Notes under the pieces: model-generated | The model's input: the letters and a program-made list of their open reading frames with translations, nothing else | Database searches by the model: none | Told to the model about the DNA's origin: nothing | Source of the DNA: Canna indica | Lineage: Eukaryota > Streptophyta > Magnoliopsida > Zingiberales > Cannaceae | DNA length: 64,000 nt | Direction: 5' to 3' | Assembly: GCA_034359265.1 (NCBI GenBank) | Contig: CP136890.1 | Coordinates: 83,787,501 to 83,851,500 of the forward strand | Shown here: piece by piece, positions 11,449-23,949 of the stretch | How the letters are laid out: every line of letters begins with the position of its first letter | Numbering within the stretch: the first letter of the stretch is position 1 | Position numbers and translations under genes: made by a program

Positions 11449-14400
11449 TTTTTTTTTATCACAAAAGGGCAAAGCCCTCAAATTATATTTACATTAGACT
11501 GACCATTAAGATCATTTACAAATATATCGGCCAAATGCGCAGGATAATGCATCTCCCAGTATCTGGATACATGATTAAAAACTGCAAAATGAGCTACCCA
11601 AATGACAACTTTATTACATGAAGTAGAAGCTGAATAAATATTAACAGATTTAAACTGTGATAGAAGGCTTCTGATTCTTTGAATGGAGTGTAATTGCCAC
11701 CAAGGAGGATGTGTATTGCCTTGGAGGAATTGAACAATTGAGGGAGAACTGATTTGGATATCTATGTCTTCAATACCCATATTTTGTAGAACTTGAAGTC
11801 CTCTCTTAATTGCATGTAATTCTGCCAATGATGGGGAATGGTTTGTCAAATATATTGCCTCATCATGAGTACAGTAGCCTGAGTTATCTCTGATCACCAG
11901 TCCAGTCCCAATTTGTGAACCTTCTGCAAAGGTAGCCACATTAAGATTGGTTCTGGTTAGAGCAGGAGTTATCCAATGAGTAAGAATAGTGTTACTTGAA
12001 TTTGTTCCTTCAGGTCTCTTAGGGTATGTATTGTATGAGGCTATAAAAGCTAGAATTCGATTCACGAGAATAGATGGGCTAAGCTGCCTATCAAGGTGAA
12101 TATATTTATTTCTAGCGTGCCAGGTGAACCATAGAGCTACTGCTATATGAGGGGCAAACTGCTTGAGTGTAGAGGAGGATGTTAACCAGGAGCCAGAGTG
12201 CCAATAATCTCTATATGAAAAGTTTGTATGAAGTTTGGAGGCAAAAAGGGATCAAACATTAGAAGAAAAGTTACATTGAAAAAAAAAAAAAATTATGGAT
12301 TCTGTTTCAGTGTTACAGAATATAGAAGTAGAAGTATTTGAAATACAAAATTGATACAGTCTGGCTCTGGTTGAAAGTTTTTGGTGAAGGAGTTTCCATA
12401 GGAAGAGTTTAATTTTAGGTGGAGTGGGGAGGGACCAGATGGATGCCCAAGATATTGAAGCAGTAGCTAGTAATGGTGGTCGGCTTCTTAGAAACTTATA
12501 TGCAGAGCTTGAGGTAACTAGCCCATTATTCTCACTAACCCATACCCATGTATCATCATTAGGATTCAGGGGCAATTCTATTCTTACTATGGATTCCCAT
12601 AGCTCCTGTCCAAAACAGGGTAAACCCATAGCATCATTCCATTGGTTGTCGACCTGGATTAAGTCAACAACAGACATATGAGAATGAATCAAATCAATAT
12701 TAAAATAAGTTGGTTTGAGTATAAGAAGCAATTCATCAATCCAGTTATTATATAGGACAGACGTTGTAGTCTCTGGTTTGATTTGTTTTCTAAAATTTAG
12801 GAACAACTCTCTGTAGGCTTGTAAAAATAATCTCCTGGACTAGGAGCAATTGCTAGGAGTATTGTTGCAAAGGGGAGAAACACGAGGGACTTGGCCTGAA
12901 CAAGCTTAACCCAAAGAGAATGAACATTGTTTAAATAGTCTAGAATTCTCTTATTATGTAAAGAGAGGCTTTTTAAGGTACAAGTCTTGAATGCCTAAGC
13001 CACCCTCTTTCTTTGGGAGGGTAACAATATCCCAAGATATTAAAGCAAGGGGTTTTTGCTGATCAGACTTATGCTGCCATAGGAAAGTTCTAATTGTGAA
13101 AGTAATTTTGTCAAGGCATTCCTTGGAGATCCAAGAAACAGCAACGGTGTGCAGGGGAATGGTATTGAAGACAGCATTTATGAGAACTAGTCTCCCAGCC
13201 TGAGATAGAAATCTAAATTTCCAATTTGCCAATTTGGTATGAATGTTGTGGATTAAATGATTAAAAACATTTGGAGGAGATCTTTTAGGGCTTATAATGG
13301 CACCTAAGTATTTGAAGGGATAGTTACATTTTCTCGTGCACAGAACATTAGTAATGTGATTGATAGTATCTTGAGAGGTGTGCTTGAGAAAATAGATTTC
13401 AAATTTAGTGGTATTAATGGCCTGACCAGTAAAGGAAGCATAGTTATCAAGAATATCTTTAAGATTATGAATGTTATTGGGGTTGGCTTTTATAGTGATT
13501 AATAAGTCATTTGCAAACATTAGATGACTTATTTTGAAACTATTTTTTATAGTTAAGGGGGTTATCCTATTTTGGCCCACAACTTGATTAATTAAATTGG
13601 TTAGGATTTGAGCAACTAAGATATATAGAAAAGGGGAGAGAGGGTCTCCATGTCTAACCCCTTTATTGGAATTGAAGAATTGAGATATGTTTCCATTGAC
13701 TTGACAAGCAAATGTAGGGGTTGAGATGCAAACTTTTATCCAAGTTATGAATTTAATAGAGAAGTTACAAAGCTCTAAAACATGGATAACGACTTCTCTG
13801 GATAGGTTGTCAAAAGCTTTAGCTACATCTAGTTTTAAAATAATATAGGGATATTTACCTTTGGAAAGGTAAATGGAATGAACAATCTCTTGAGTGATGA
13901 GAATATTATCGTGAATGTTTATATCTTTAATAAAGGCAGATTATTCAGGGGATATGAGATTTGGCAGGAAAACTTTGAGTCTATTGACTATAAGCTTGCT
14001 AAGGGATCCTATATGATATGTTGCAAAGGGCAATAGGCCAAAAATTAGAAATTCTGGAAGCATTTTTTTTTAGGAGCAAAGATTAGAAGAGTGTGGTTCC
14101 AATCTGGGGACAAGCTAGCAGAATAAAAAAATTCATTGCAACAGTGGTAGAAGTAATCTTCAACAATGTGCCAATATTTTTTGAAAAATTCTATGATGTA
14201 CCCATCATATCCTGAGCTTTTTCCATTAGAGAAGGATTTGATGACCTCCCAAATTTTAGATTTGGAGAATTGGGAAGTAAGGAAGTTATGAACAGATAGT
14301 TCAATTGTTTTAAATGAAGGCCAGGGATGATTTCCATTAGAACTGATACTAGAAGACCATAGTTGAGAATAATAAGAAACAAAAACTTGACAAATAGCCT

Positions 14401-14795
14401 TATCATTATTCAGGGTGATGTTGTTATCAGGATGAATGAGCTTGATATGATTGGAATGCCTATGATTCATGATAGTGCGATGGAAGAATAATGCTGTATT
14501 GGCATCACCTTCATGAATCCATTGGGTTTTGACTTTGGACCATCATTTTATATTAATTTACCTTTGAAAAGCTGTTGATTTGTTACGAAGGGTTCTAAGG
14601 TGCATTTGTTGTTCAGTAGAAAGACCATAAGAGATTTCTAAATTTTTTAAAGAGTTGATTTCAAATGTAGTGTTCTTCGGGAGGTCTTCAAGATTTCCCA
14701 AAGAAAATTTACTCCGACCTAATACTTTTCTAGTTTGAATTAATTTTTTGAAAAAGTTTTGAAAGGGGGAGAGTGGAGGATTGGTGTTATTTCAA
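11449..14795 (-). pseudogene. L1-type LINE remnant: RT, zinc-finger and RNase H domains
   Basis: On the minus strand, pieces of LINE ORF2 follow in order. First comes the start of the reverse-transcriptase region (14470-14045). The RT palm follows (13580-12954) with SHLMFANDLLI where active elements usually have FADD, so the first catalytic Asp is Asn. Next is the zf-RVT region (12806-12252; FLWKLLHQKLSTRARL). Last is an RNase H domain (12065-11478; GTGLVIRDNSGY, PSLAELHAIKRGLQVL). Frames are broken between and within the pieces. The 3' end reads ggctttgcccttttgtgat followed by an A-rich tail (11449-11458 as T on +), as expected for LINEs. The endonuclease half is absent, so the copy is 5' truncated near 14795. 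It is inactive. Confidence 0.85.
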
Positions 14796-16001
14796 GAGAA
14801 TAAAAAATAAAAAATAAAAAATAAAAAGGGGCAAACAAAGGCAAACATTAATTATATATATATTGGGCCTTGATTAATTACCCACGCAAGTTTAACCCGG
14901 CCGAAATTGCATCAAAATATATATCAAACTAATTAATTAAGGGGCAAAGCATGTGTGTTGTTTGATGCAAACAACGAGATATTTTTGATGCGCGCGCACA
15001 AGTGTGAGATGATGATTTCTTTGAGCTTTTCTTTGTCCAATTCAACTAGCTCGACTCTGAATAATTGAACTGATGTTTCAGCTATGTATAATTAAACATT
15101 TGCAGTTCCCAGCAATTTTATGTAATTAATGTGGATCTTAAAGTATATAATATATATAAAAAAATCATACTTTTGGTCGATGTTCCTATTTTAATTTTAG
15201 TCTTTATAATTTTAAATTTTTTATTTTAATCCCCACACTTTATTTTCATTTAGAATTTGATCTCTACCATCACATGAGATATAAACGGAATTGACGTGGA
15301 TAACAGATGTTTATTGAACATTGCTGACGTGGACCTGCAAGGACCAACTTTGTAAATTATAGGTACCCAAATCAAAATTTTGTAAACTATAGGGACTAAA
15401 ACCAAAATTCAAGTAAACTATATTGACCAAATTTATTATTATTTTCTTAAAAAAATATAAAAAAATATAATTTTTTTAAATTTATTTATAAATAATTATA
15501 ATATTTAAAAAAATTAAATTTGAGCACACTATGATTTACATTAATTTTGGTGTATTTAAATCGACGCCGTCATTAAGCGTCGGTTTTTATTCGTTAATTA
15601 CCTTGATATAGCATGAATTTCGTAGTGGTTGCAGAATTCAAAAACTTGCTCTACAGATCTGCTCATTTCTTCACTGATTACCTTCTCTCATCCATTTTGA
15701 TCCTAAATTTGGCGCATCCAAAGCGGTTTAAATTAAATTTTGAACATCAAAAAAATATTGATTTTCACTCTAATAAATGTCGATTTCTCATGCATTTGCT
15801 ATAGTGGCAACATCATAATACAAAGTTATTGCTATAATTTCGTGGACATTATTAAAGAATATTCAGACATATAAAACATACTGTAAAATATTAGTATGCT
15901 CCATGTTCAATTAATGTGTTCAATGCAAGAATATGAAATCAGATATTTGCGTCTTAAATAGAAAATAAATTAATCTTCCAATTACTAAAGTAATCTTCTA
16001 A

Positions 16002-16318
16002 GCCATGTTTGCTTAATTTGCAGGATATGATTTCAATGGGATAGGATTTAAGGTGGATAATGATGGGATAGAAATCATATCTTATATTTGTTTTGGCATA
16101 GGATAAGAAGCATGGATAAAATATAAAAATTCATATCATGTGGATTTGGGCCCTAAACCCACCTCCTCTCTATGATTTCTAAATCAGACCAACGATGGAT
16201 TTAGGTCAAAATAAATCCACCCAATATTCGGCTCGATTCATATCCATTGTTGCAACAAACAATGGATTATATTTTAAAATTCAATCCACATTTTTAATCC
16301 ATCAAAGCAAACGAGGTC
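16002..16318. mobile_element. Tourist-like (PIF/Harbinger) MITE, 317 bp
   Basis: The ends are gccatgtttgctt on the left and, read inward from the right, gacctcgtttgctt. Both ends are flanked by TAA, the 3-bp target duplication typical of PIF/Harbinger MITEs. It has no coding capacity and sits in the centre of the long-TIR element. Confidence 0.6.
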
Positions 16319-16655
16319 TAAATATATAAATATGTCATCACACTTTTCAAAATAAAATCCAAAATAAATCACATTAATTTGTAAAAAGTTTGCTCAATTT
16401 TAATATTTTTAAATATTATAATTATTTATAAATAAATTAAAAAAATATCCTATAACTTTTTATATTTATTAGGAAAAATAATTACTTAAAATTTGATTTT
16501 AGTCCCTATAATTTACACAATTTTGGTTTTAGTCCTCATAGTTTACAAAAATTTAGTTTTAGTCCATATAGTTTACAAAGTTGGTCCCTGCAGGCTCCAC
16601 GTCAGCATTGTCCAGTCAGCACCTGTTATCCATGTCAGCATCATTTAGGCCTCAT

Positions 16656-17298
16656 TAGGGGTGAGAAAAAAAATCAGTTTTTTGGTTAACCGAAAAACCG
16701 ATCCGAAACCGAACTGGTTTTTTTGGTTAACCGAACCAATTTTTTCAGTTTCAATTTTTATTTTTGGAAAAATTAGTTTTCGCTTTCGGTTTCGGTTCGA
16801 GAGGTAAAAAGTTCACCAGTTTCGGTTAACCGACCGGTTCGATATAATTTATTAATTTTTAATTATATATATATATAATAATGATATATAAATTATAAAA
16901 AAATTATAAGAAATTACAAAAAATTATAAAAAAATTACATAAAATTATAAATAAAAAAATAAAAAACATTAAAAAAATAAAAATAAAAATAAAAATATTA
17001 GTTTTTTTAGAACATTATCTTCGTTCAAGTGGTTTCACTTTTTTTTTTCTCAATGAGAATTCAGTATTTGTTTGGATTTCTCTCCATGATTTGCATAATA
17101 TTATTATGTTTGTAGGTTAAAAAAAATTATTTGTTAATCAGAAATTATCGGTTAACCGAACCGAAAAAATCGAAACCGAAATAGCGGTTAACCGAAGTTA
17201 ATGGACCGGTTTACAGTTAATGGTTTTAAAAAATCGAAGTTAATGGACCGGTTTTTTTTGTGCTAATGGACCAGTTAACCGGTCAATGCTCACCCTTA
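16656..17298. mobile_element. hAT-type non-autonomous element, TAGGGGTG family (copy 1), 643 bp
   Basis: The element starts taggggtgag and ends ctcaccctta, and it is flanked on both sides by the perfect 8-bp duplication ggcctcat. The interior carries many ggttaaccgaa/ccgaaaccga words plus an AT-rich core and no coding frame. It interrupts the right arm of the long-TIR element. Confidence 0.8.
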
Positions 17299-18544
17299 GG
17301 CCTCATGTGACGGTAGGGACCAAATCCTAAACGGAAAAAAAGTGCGTGGACTAAAATCAAAAGTTTGAAATTATAGGGACTAAAACCAAAATTGGAACAA
17401 ACTGTGAGATCAAAAGTATGATTTTTTTCTAATATATACATACAACCATGTTATTCAATCAACTAATTAAGATCATTGAGAATAAAATTGACCCCTCTGA
17501 TCTCTCTCTCCATGTTAATAGTAGTGTTTATATATGTATATAAGCTGATCAATTTCAGTATTGCTACCTTAATATGTAATACCTAAAATCTTAATAATAA
17601 TATTTTATTCATGAGCGAGGGATCGTGGGCCCAAGTTAGCGCGGATTGACGGGAAGCTCCGGGATTAGACCCGGGTAAGTATTTAATGTAGAAAACTTGA
17701 GAAAAAAGTTATTTGCCTTATCACTATGATTGAGCATGCTAGGATGATAAAGAGTCTCGAGGTGAATTCAGCGTTGCAATCGGATCTCGGATCGGAGTTA
17801 GAACGGGTGAGTTATGGGCTATTTAAGTCGGATAGCTTAGGTAGGAGTATTTTGGTCATTTAGACTCAACCAGTGTCTATAAATTAGATTCTGGGGTATA
17901 CGGCCATGGGTTTTTGCTGCACGCCACCCGAGGCAAAGGATAGAGGAGAGAGAGGGCATCGTCGAAGCTAAATTTTTGCGAGTTCGTCGGTGTCGATCGG
18001 GGGAAGATCATGCACGTCTTTTTCGTCCATTTTCTCTCCGTCCAGTGAGTGGATTTAGACCTTATTTTCTCCAATTTTTGATTCATGTCGCTATTCTCAT
18101 GTCTCGGGGTTTTTTGTCGATTTTTGACCCATTTTCTCGTATCGGATCCAAAGTTGGATTGGTCGTTTCTTGATTGAACCATGTTGTTTAACCCTTTTGG
18201 AATAAAATATCATTTTTTCCCTTTCTATGCATTCTGCTAACGTAGAGAGGCGGCGCCCGGCGAGGCGACATGGCGGCAGCGGTGCCGGCGAGGCGCCGCG
18301 AGGGCAGCGATGCCCGACGAGCCGCAGTGGCAGTGGCGCTCAACTTAGTGTCGCTGCCACGTGCGGACAGCCGCGTCGCGTGGTGGCGGCGGCGCGTCGA
18401 CAGGCGACGGCGCCAACGTTGTCGGTGGCCTGACCGACCGTTCGGGGAATGATAGCAGCGGCGAGATGGTGTGGAGGGGAGGAGGAAGATGAGTAGATGA
18501 AACCTAGATGGGGTGATGTAAATGGAGGGCTAGGATTTGATCTC

Positions 18545-18965
18545 ATGGAGATATATGTAAGACTATGATTGCACCATGTAGATGGAGGGCTGAGATTGCA
18601 TCTTGATAGATGTAAAGTTGTGGTTGCATCATGTAGATAGAGTGTTGTGATTGCATCTGTTTAAATGGAAGACTGTGATTGCATCATATTAGATGGAAGG
18701 TTGAGATTGCATCTTGATAGATGTAAGGCTGTGATTGCATCATGTAGATAGAGAGTTGTGATTGCATTTGTTTAGATGGAGGCTGTGATTGCATCTGTTT
18801 AGATGGAAGACTGTGATTGCATCGTATTAGATGGAAGGCTGTGATTGCATCGTATTAGATGGAAGGCTATGATTGCATCATATTAGATGAAAGACTGAGA
18901 TTGCATCATGTTAGATGAAGGGTTAAGAGTTCATCATGTCAAATGAATGGTTGAGAGTGCATCAT
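18545..18965 (+). repeat. Tandem array, ~33-bp unit (gattgcatc...agatggaagg)
   Basis: About twelve diverged units share the core tgattgcatcatgtagatgg with variants cttgatagatgtaa, atctgtttagatgg and atcgtattagatgg. It lies inside the presumed LTR and is not coding. Confidence 0.85.
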
Positions 18966-19736
18966 CCGTAACAGTGATTTATTAAATAAATTTAAGGTAA
19001 TTCTTTTATTATTCTAAATAATTATTTTGAAGCCTTAAAGTTAGCAAATATATTTATGTTATATATGAAATTTTACCTAATCGACGTTCTAGATTCATTG
19101 GTGAGGTCTGTTTCTCCATCAGACTTGCGGATTTTGAAAGCAATAGGCGGTCGATGCCTCGTTTTACGTGCCGAGTTGAAATTTCATATTTTATATGTTT
19201 TATGATTCCAATCTAGGTTGATTTGCTATTTTTATTAGTTAATAAAGTGAATCTCATCCTAGATTAGTATTATCCTATGCCAAAATATTATCTTATTGCT
19301 TTACTCCATAAATTTTACTGTTGAAGTTCATTTTTGCATTTTTCATGATTTTAGATTGATCAAGCATTAGGGTAGTACACATCAATTTAGGGAGCTTAAA
19401 CTTAGTGGTAGGAATGAAACTGTTCATATATGCTTATACATTCAGTTTAGGGGCAAACACAAGAAGGAAGAGGTTAAAGACAAGTAAAAGATAGATTTCC
19501 CTTGATCGTGTTGAAAATATGGATGGTGTTTCCTTATATTTTTATAGATGAATGGCATGGTTTGATTTAATTGTGCGCAATAGAATTTATTTTGACTATC
19601 TCTTAAATTGTAGTTACTCACATGCTATGGATAATATGGGACATGCGCCCCTTTACTTGTGGATATTAAGGGCTTTGGTGGTCCCGAGATGATTTACAGG
19701 CATGAAGGTACGTGTTACACATTTATTTTATTTTAT

Positions 19737-19737
<1 letters not shown>

Positions 19738-19806
<69 letters not shown>
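19738..19806. repeat. (TA)n microsatellite
   Basis: About 34 uninterrupted TA dinucleotides, followed by a short (CA)n tract. Confidence 0.95.
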
Positions 19807-19816
<10 letters not shown>

Positions 19817-19854
19817 TCTGTGGATTGGTTGTGAATGCTTGGATGTGCTTGTGG

Positions 19855-20310
19855 ATGTGGACCTGGAAGCTCGCCAACCGCCACATTGGCGATCGACCTA
19901 GGTGGCAAGAGCGGCAAGTACGCCGAGACAGAGGTGATCAGCGCCCGACTCGTAGACCGACGGGTCCCTGGACCGGGAAGCTCGTCAGCACCGCCACACT
20001 AACGATCGACTCGGGTGGCTTGTGTGGATGTTAAAGGATTATTGTTGAATATTTGTGAATGTTATATTTATTTATTGTTAATTACTGGTTATTATATACA
20101 TGTCTGGACGTGTTTGTGATTGTGGATCGGGAAGATTGTCAGCCGCCACACTAACGACCGACTCGGGTGGCAAGAGCGGGAAGTACGCTGAGATAGAGGT
20201 GATCAACGCTCGACTTGTAGACCGATGGGTCTCTGGATTATTGGACCGACGGATCCCTGGACCGGAAAGCTCGTCAGCACCACCACACTAACGACCGACC
20301 CTAGTGGCTT
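19855..20310 (+). repeat. Two direct copies of a ~170-bp GC-rich segment
   Basis: The block containing agcggcaagtacgccgagac, gaggtgatcagcgcccgact, gtagaccgacgggtccctgg and agctcgtcagcaccgccaca (19900-20020) recurs at about 20125-20305 with substitutions. This is internal duplication within the presumed LTR. Confidence 0.8.
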
Positions 20311-21058
20311 GATTGGATAGCTGGTTAATTACATGACGTTTATTTTCGTTAAGATATTGATATGTGTATTTCAGTTGTCATTTATACTTATGGATGATTA
20401 CACTTGATGAATCTTATATCTTGTTGGATTATTGGATAGACTCATTATGATTATTATTTATATGGATGGATGATTATGCTTGGTGATATTTATATCTCAT
20501 GTAAATGATGATTATTGTTGATTATTCCTGTCATTGTTGCTTATATTGTATATCTATTATTTGTTGTTTATGCATGATGATTGATTTGATGGATTGATGA
20601 CTGATCTGCTCACTAAGTTCTAGTTGGACTTACCTCTTATTTTTTGTTGTTTTTCAGCACCTGAGCGAGATTAGAGAGGTACCGAGGTGTGGTAGCGCGG
20701 CTGGTGGCGGCAAGCGCAGCGGGTCTCGTGACATGTCGTGATCAAGGGGATACTTGAGTCATTTTAGTTTTCTTTGAGTTGTTGAGTCATGTAGACTTGG
20801 GTTGTTGTTTCCACATTTTTCTTATTTTTAGGAGTCTTGGTTACTTATTTGAATTTTTAAAAATAACTTGGTCAGTGAACTTTTATTTAGTCGGGGTTTG
20901 ATTCGATATTTGATACCTATTCTTTTTAAAAAAAATAAAAATTTGTTTTATATATTCATATACTGTTTAGGTTATTTGTTGTGTTGTGATTTGAGTTAGG
21001 TTAGACTTCGAAATACGTGGTATATCCTGGCCGATCACACTGAATTTGAGGTGTGACA

Positions 21059-23940
21059 TAGTATTATTCCATCTTCACCTCATGCCATTTTCCACTTTAG
21101 AATTAGTGGTCACTGCTATAGTGGGGGAGCCAAATCTCTTTTAGGTGAGTTAGGTACAATTGAATGGCACAAGTGTCACGAGCTCCTATCTATATATATA
21201 GTGACCTCACTCTGGGGTTTTCTTTGGTGTAATACTTTTCAGCACACTAGCTTGTGGCCAAGTACAAATTATACATATATCTTGCAGCAGATATGTATAT
21301 TCTTTTTCTTTTTTTCTTTTTTCTTTTATACTATAAAAAAGTAGAAAATATATTAAGACCGGCGAGATCCAAGTCCAAAAAAATCATCATACAAAATATC
21401 AATTAGTTCTGGAGGACGAATCGAGGGCCAAACCCTCTCATTTTTATAGAGCCTCGCACGATTTATTGTCTAATGAACAATTTTATTTCCTTCTCGAAAA
21501 TAGAATGATATTCTTTTTCTCAATGGGCACTGATGCATAAACAATTGTCTCAAAACCTACCTACCTCCATGAAGAAGAAGCGGATACTTTATCCCTGATT
21601 CCAAATTCCTGTGGAACTCACCAGTAATGTATAGGTAGAGGTATATATGGGCTTCAAAAGCACATGTATAGCAAAATGGAGACATCATCATGGAGTGATG
21701 CATTATCTGAAATATATGTCTCCCTTCAATATATATAATATTTTTAAGTCTAAATTCCACAGTTTTTGCAGAAAAAAAAATCTTAAATGATTAACCATTC
21801 CAAAGAATATATATGAAGAGACATGCATGAGACATGCCATTCACGCATGGCACATCATTAAATCATTTTCTTTAGAAAAAAATTAAATATTTGTATAGAT
21901 CAAAAGACTTGAAAGTTACAATTAGAGGAAATAAAGAAAAATAAAAAATATGGACAACAAAACTTAAGAATTACATAAGATTGTGAGGTTTAGCCCTTCA
22001 ACAGCAAGCTCAAAAGAGAATTTTTCAATTCCATCAAAACAACGAAGATTACACTCGTGTCAATCTTTCCAACGCTCGTGCACACCATTAAATCATAATT
22101 AAATTATATATAATATATACATGAATAAATACTTCAGAAATAGTAAAGTCTAAAATAATGGCATGAGACATCATCAAATATATTAATGTTCTACAATTAC
22201 CAAGATTCAATGTACGTTCCTCGTTAAGTATACATTTGCCATGTTCTCTCTAAACAAATACAAGAACAAGAACAAGAACAGTGGAAGAGGAAGATTGGTA
22301 CTTGAAAATCGAGACAATGGCATCATTACTAATCCATATTTGGCTGAAAGAGTGGAAGCATAAAAGACTCAAAAAGCTAGTTGACTAATTAGTGACAATA
22401 AAAAAGAGGATGCCAGACAAAAAATCTTGTTCAATTGGAAGCATATATATGTAGCATTAGATTATATTCATGGAAGCAATCCGAGTAACCTTGTGCAGTG
22501 TGAGAAGATATTTGCTTGGAACATATATATTCATTCGTTTCCTCAAGTGTCTAAAATATTATAATTAAAACTGATAAAGCACAAGATAATATTGAAATAC
22601 TCATTTGTTCATCTCACAACATTGAACAACAAACTTAGTATTGTTGTCGGTTTATCACCACTTCGTCACTAACGCTAGATGAGAAGCGTCGAGTGAAAAC
22701 AAGGAGATGTTTATGTTTTTGGATAGATCGAGGACATTATAGTAATTTTTCAAGCTTTAACCAATGTGCTAATACCTTGTTACTCCAAATGATTTTATTG
22801 TACTATCTTGATTCATAATTTTTGCTCTTTTCATAATAATTTTTGTAAATGAATATTGGACAACAATTGTTATCCTATTTTGTACCTCAAAATGGTGCCA
22901 AGCGAACAAAATCTCAATCCTTAGATTTTGTCCTTCCAACAGTAAATTTTTAGGAATGAATATTATTGGTCACTAATTGTTATCCCATTTTGTACCTCAA
23001 AATCCTGCGAAGCGGACAAACTTCAAATCTTATACGGACATGCACTTTGATGTTAATTATATTTAATTGATTTAAAAGTATATATTATTATATAAAGCAA
23101 TTGCAAGTGACTTGGCTTTGCAACAAATTAATCAAGGCAAATATCATGGTTGATAGGGATTGGAAGCACTCTTTAATTTGATAAGTAGCTAGAAGTAATT
23201 GGTGATAAAGCAACAAACAGTTAGGTTTTGGATAAGCTTGACCAAAAGCAGTGTTAATTATATGTGTATGCATGCCTTTCTAATTAATTTAATTAGAAGT
23301 GATTTACTGAACAACTAATTAAACTGCTATACATGCTATAAAAGAAAAAAAAATGTAATTTAATGAATTGCCCATGTTTTAAAATAATTATTTTTATTAC
23401 TTCTGATGAGGAAAACAAAGTATGTAAGTACATAATTAATACTATGAACATGAAAAGCAATTAAAGCAAATATATTAATTAATTTGTGGATGGATGAAGT
23501 TTTATTGTTCATATTAATTGTTTGTTGGTTAGTGGAGAAATTTAGAAGTTAAATTATACGGTGACAGAAAGTTAAGAACTTTTTGACCAGAATGCCATCT
23601 TTACAAAGTGTAGAATTTATTTTTACAAAAAATAAATGATATGGCCCTTTGCATGTCCCATTTGTTTGAGAATATGCATGAAATGATGTACGGGAATCAA
23701 TGGTTAAAGTAGCATGCTGGGTTTGCTTTTGGCTTGAAACTCATGCATCATTGCATGCCGTGTATGTACTCAAACTCATGATCCCGAGTTCATCTTCATG
23801 TACCGAGCACTTTTCGAGATTCTCAGTGTTAAGCTTCCCTTCACCGATTTTGAGTGCAACATCCTCGTCCAAGTGAACATCGCCCCCACATGTACAGTTC
23901 CATCTAAATAGTTGGATCTTCGTCCGTTGTTTCGAGATTT
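21059..23940. other. AT-rich intergenic stretch with one direct repeat
   Basis: No gene was recognised. A ~55-bp segment including attgttatcctattttgtac and cctcaaaatggtgccaagcg occurs at about 22868-22915 and again at 22975-23020. A 13-bp motif caagaacaagaac is repeated at 22261. Short open frames on either strand have no recognised domain. Confidence 0.55.
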
Positions 23941-23949
23941 TGATGAAGT

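Larger units (their letters stand above)
15157..17429. mobile_element. Long-TIR Mutator-like element (non-autonomous), 2.27 kb
   Basis: The left arm (15157 to about 15525) and the right arm (about 16385-17429, excluding a nested insertion) are inverted copies. Both carry aaaaaaatcatacttttg, the tagtccctataattt theme, the ctaccgtcacatgag theme and an acgtggataacag theme. The 9 bp taatatata directly flanks both ends, the TSD length of Mutator-like elements, although the AT-rich sequence weakens this. No transposase is encoded. Two other elements are nested inside (16002-16318 and 16656-17298), so this insertion is older than both. Confidence 0.6.
17575..21058 (+). mobile_element. Probable solo LTR of a Ty3/gypsy-type element, about 3.5 kb
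   Basis: The segment begins tgtaatacctaaa and ends gaggtgtgaca, the TG...CA form of plant LTRs with very long repeats. The flanking 5 bp are taata on the left and tagta on the right (4/5 match). Neither a primer-binding site nor gag/pol sequence follows, which is expected after LTR-LTR recombination. Inside are a GC-rich patch (18235-18450), a ~33-bp tandem array, a (TA)n tract and a duplicated GC-rich block. Several small open frames in it have no recognised domain. The orientation is assigned by analogy with other LTRs ending in tgtgaca. Confidence 0.55.

Noticed and set aside
19659..20034. Open frames over the TA microsatellite with poly(Tyr-Ile) runs
   Set aside because: Product of the (TA)n tract; no supporting motif.
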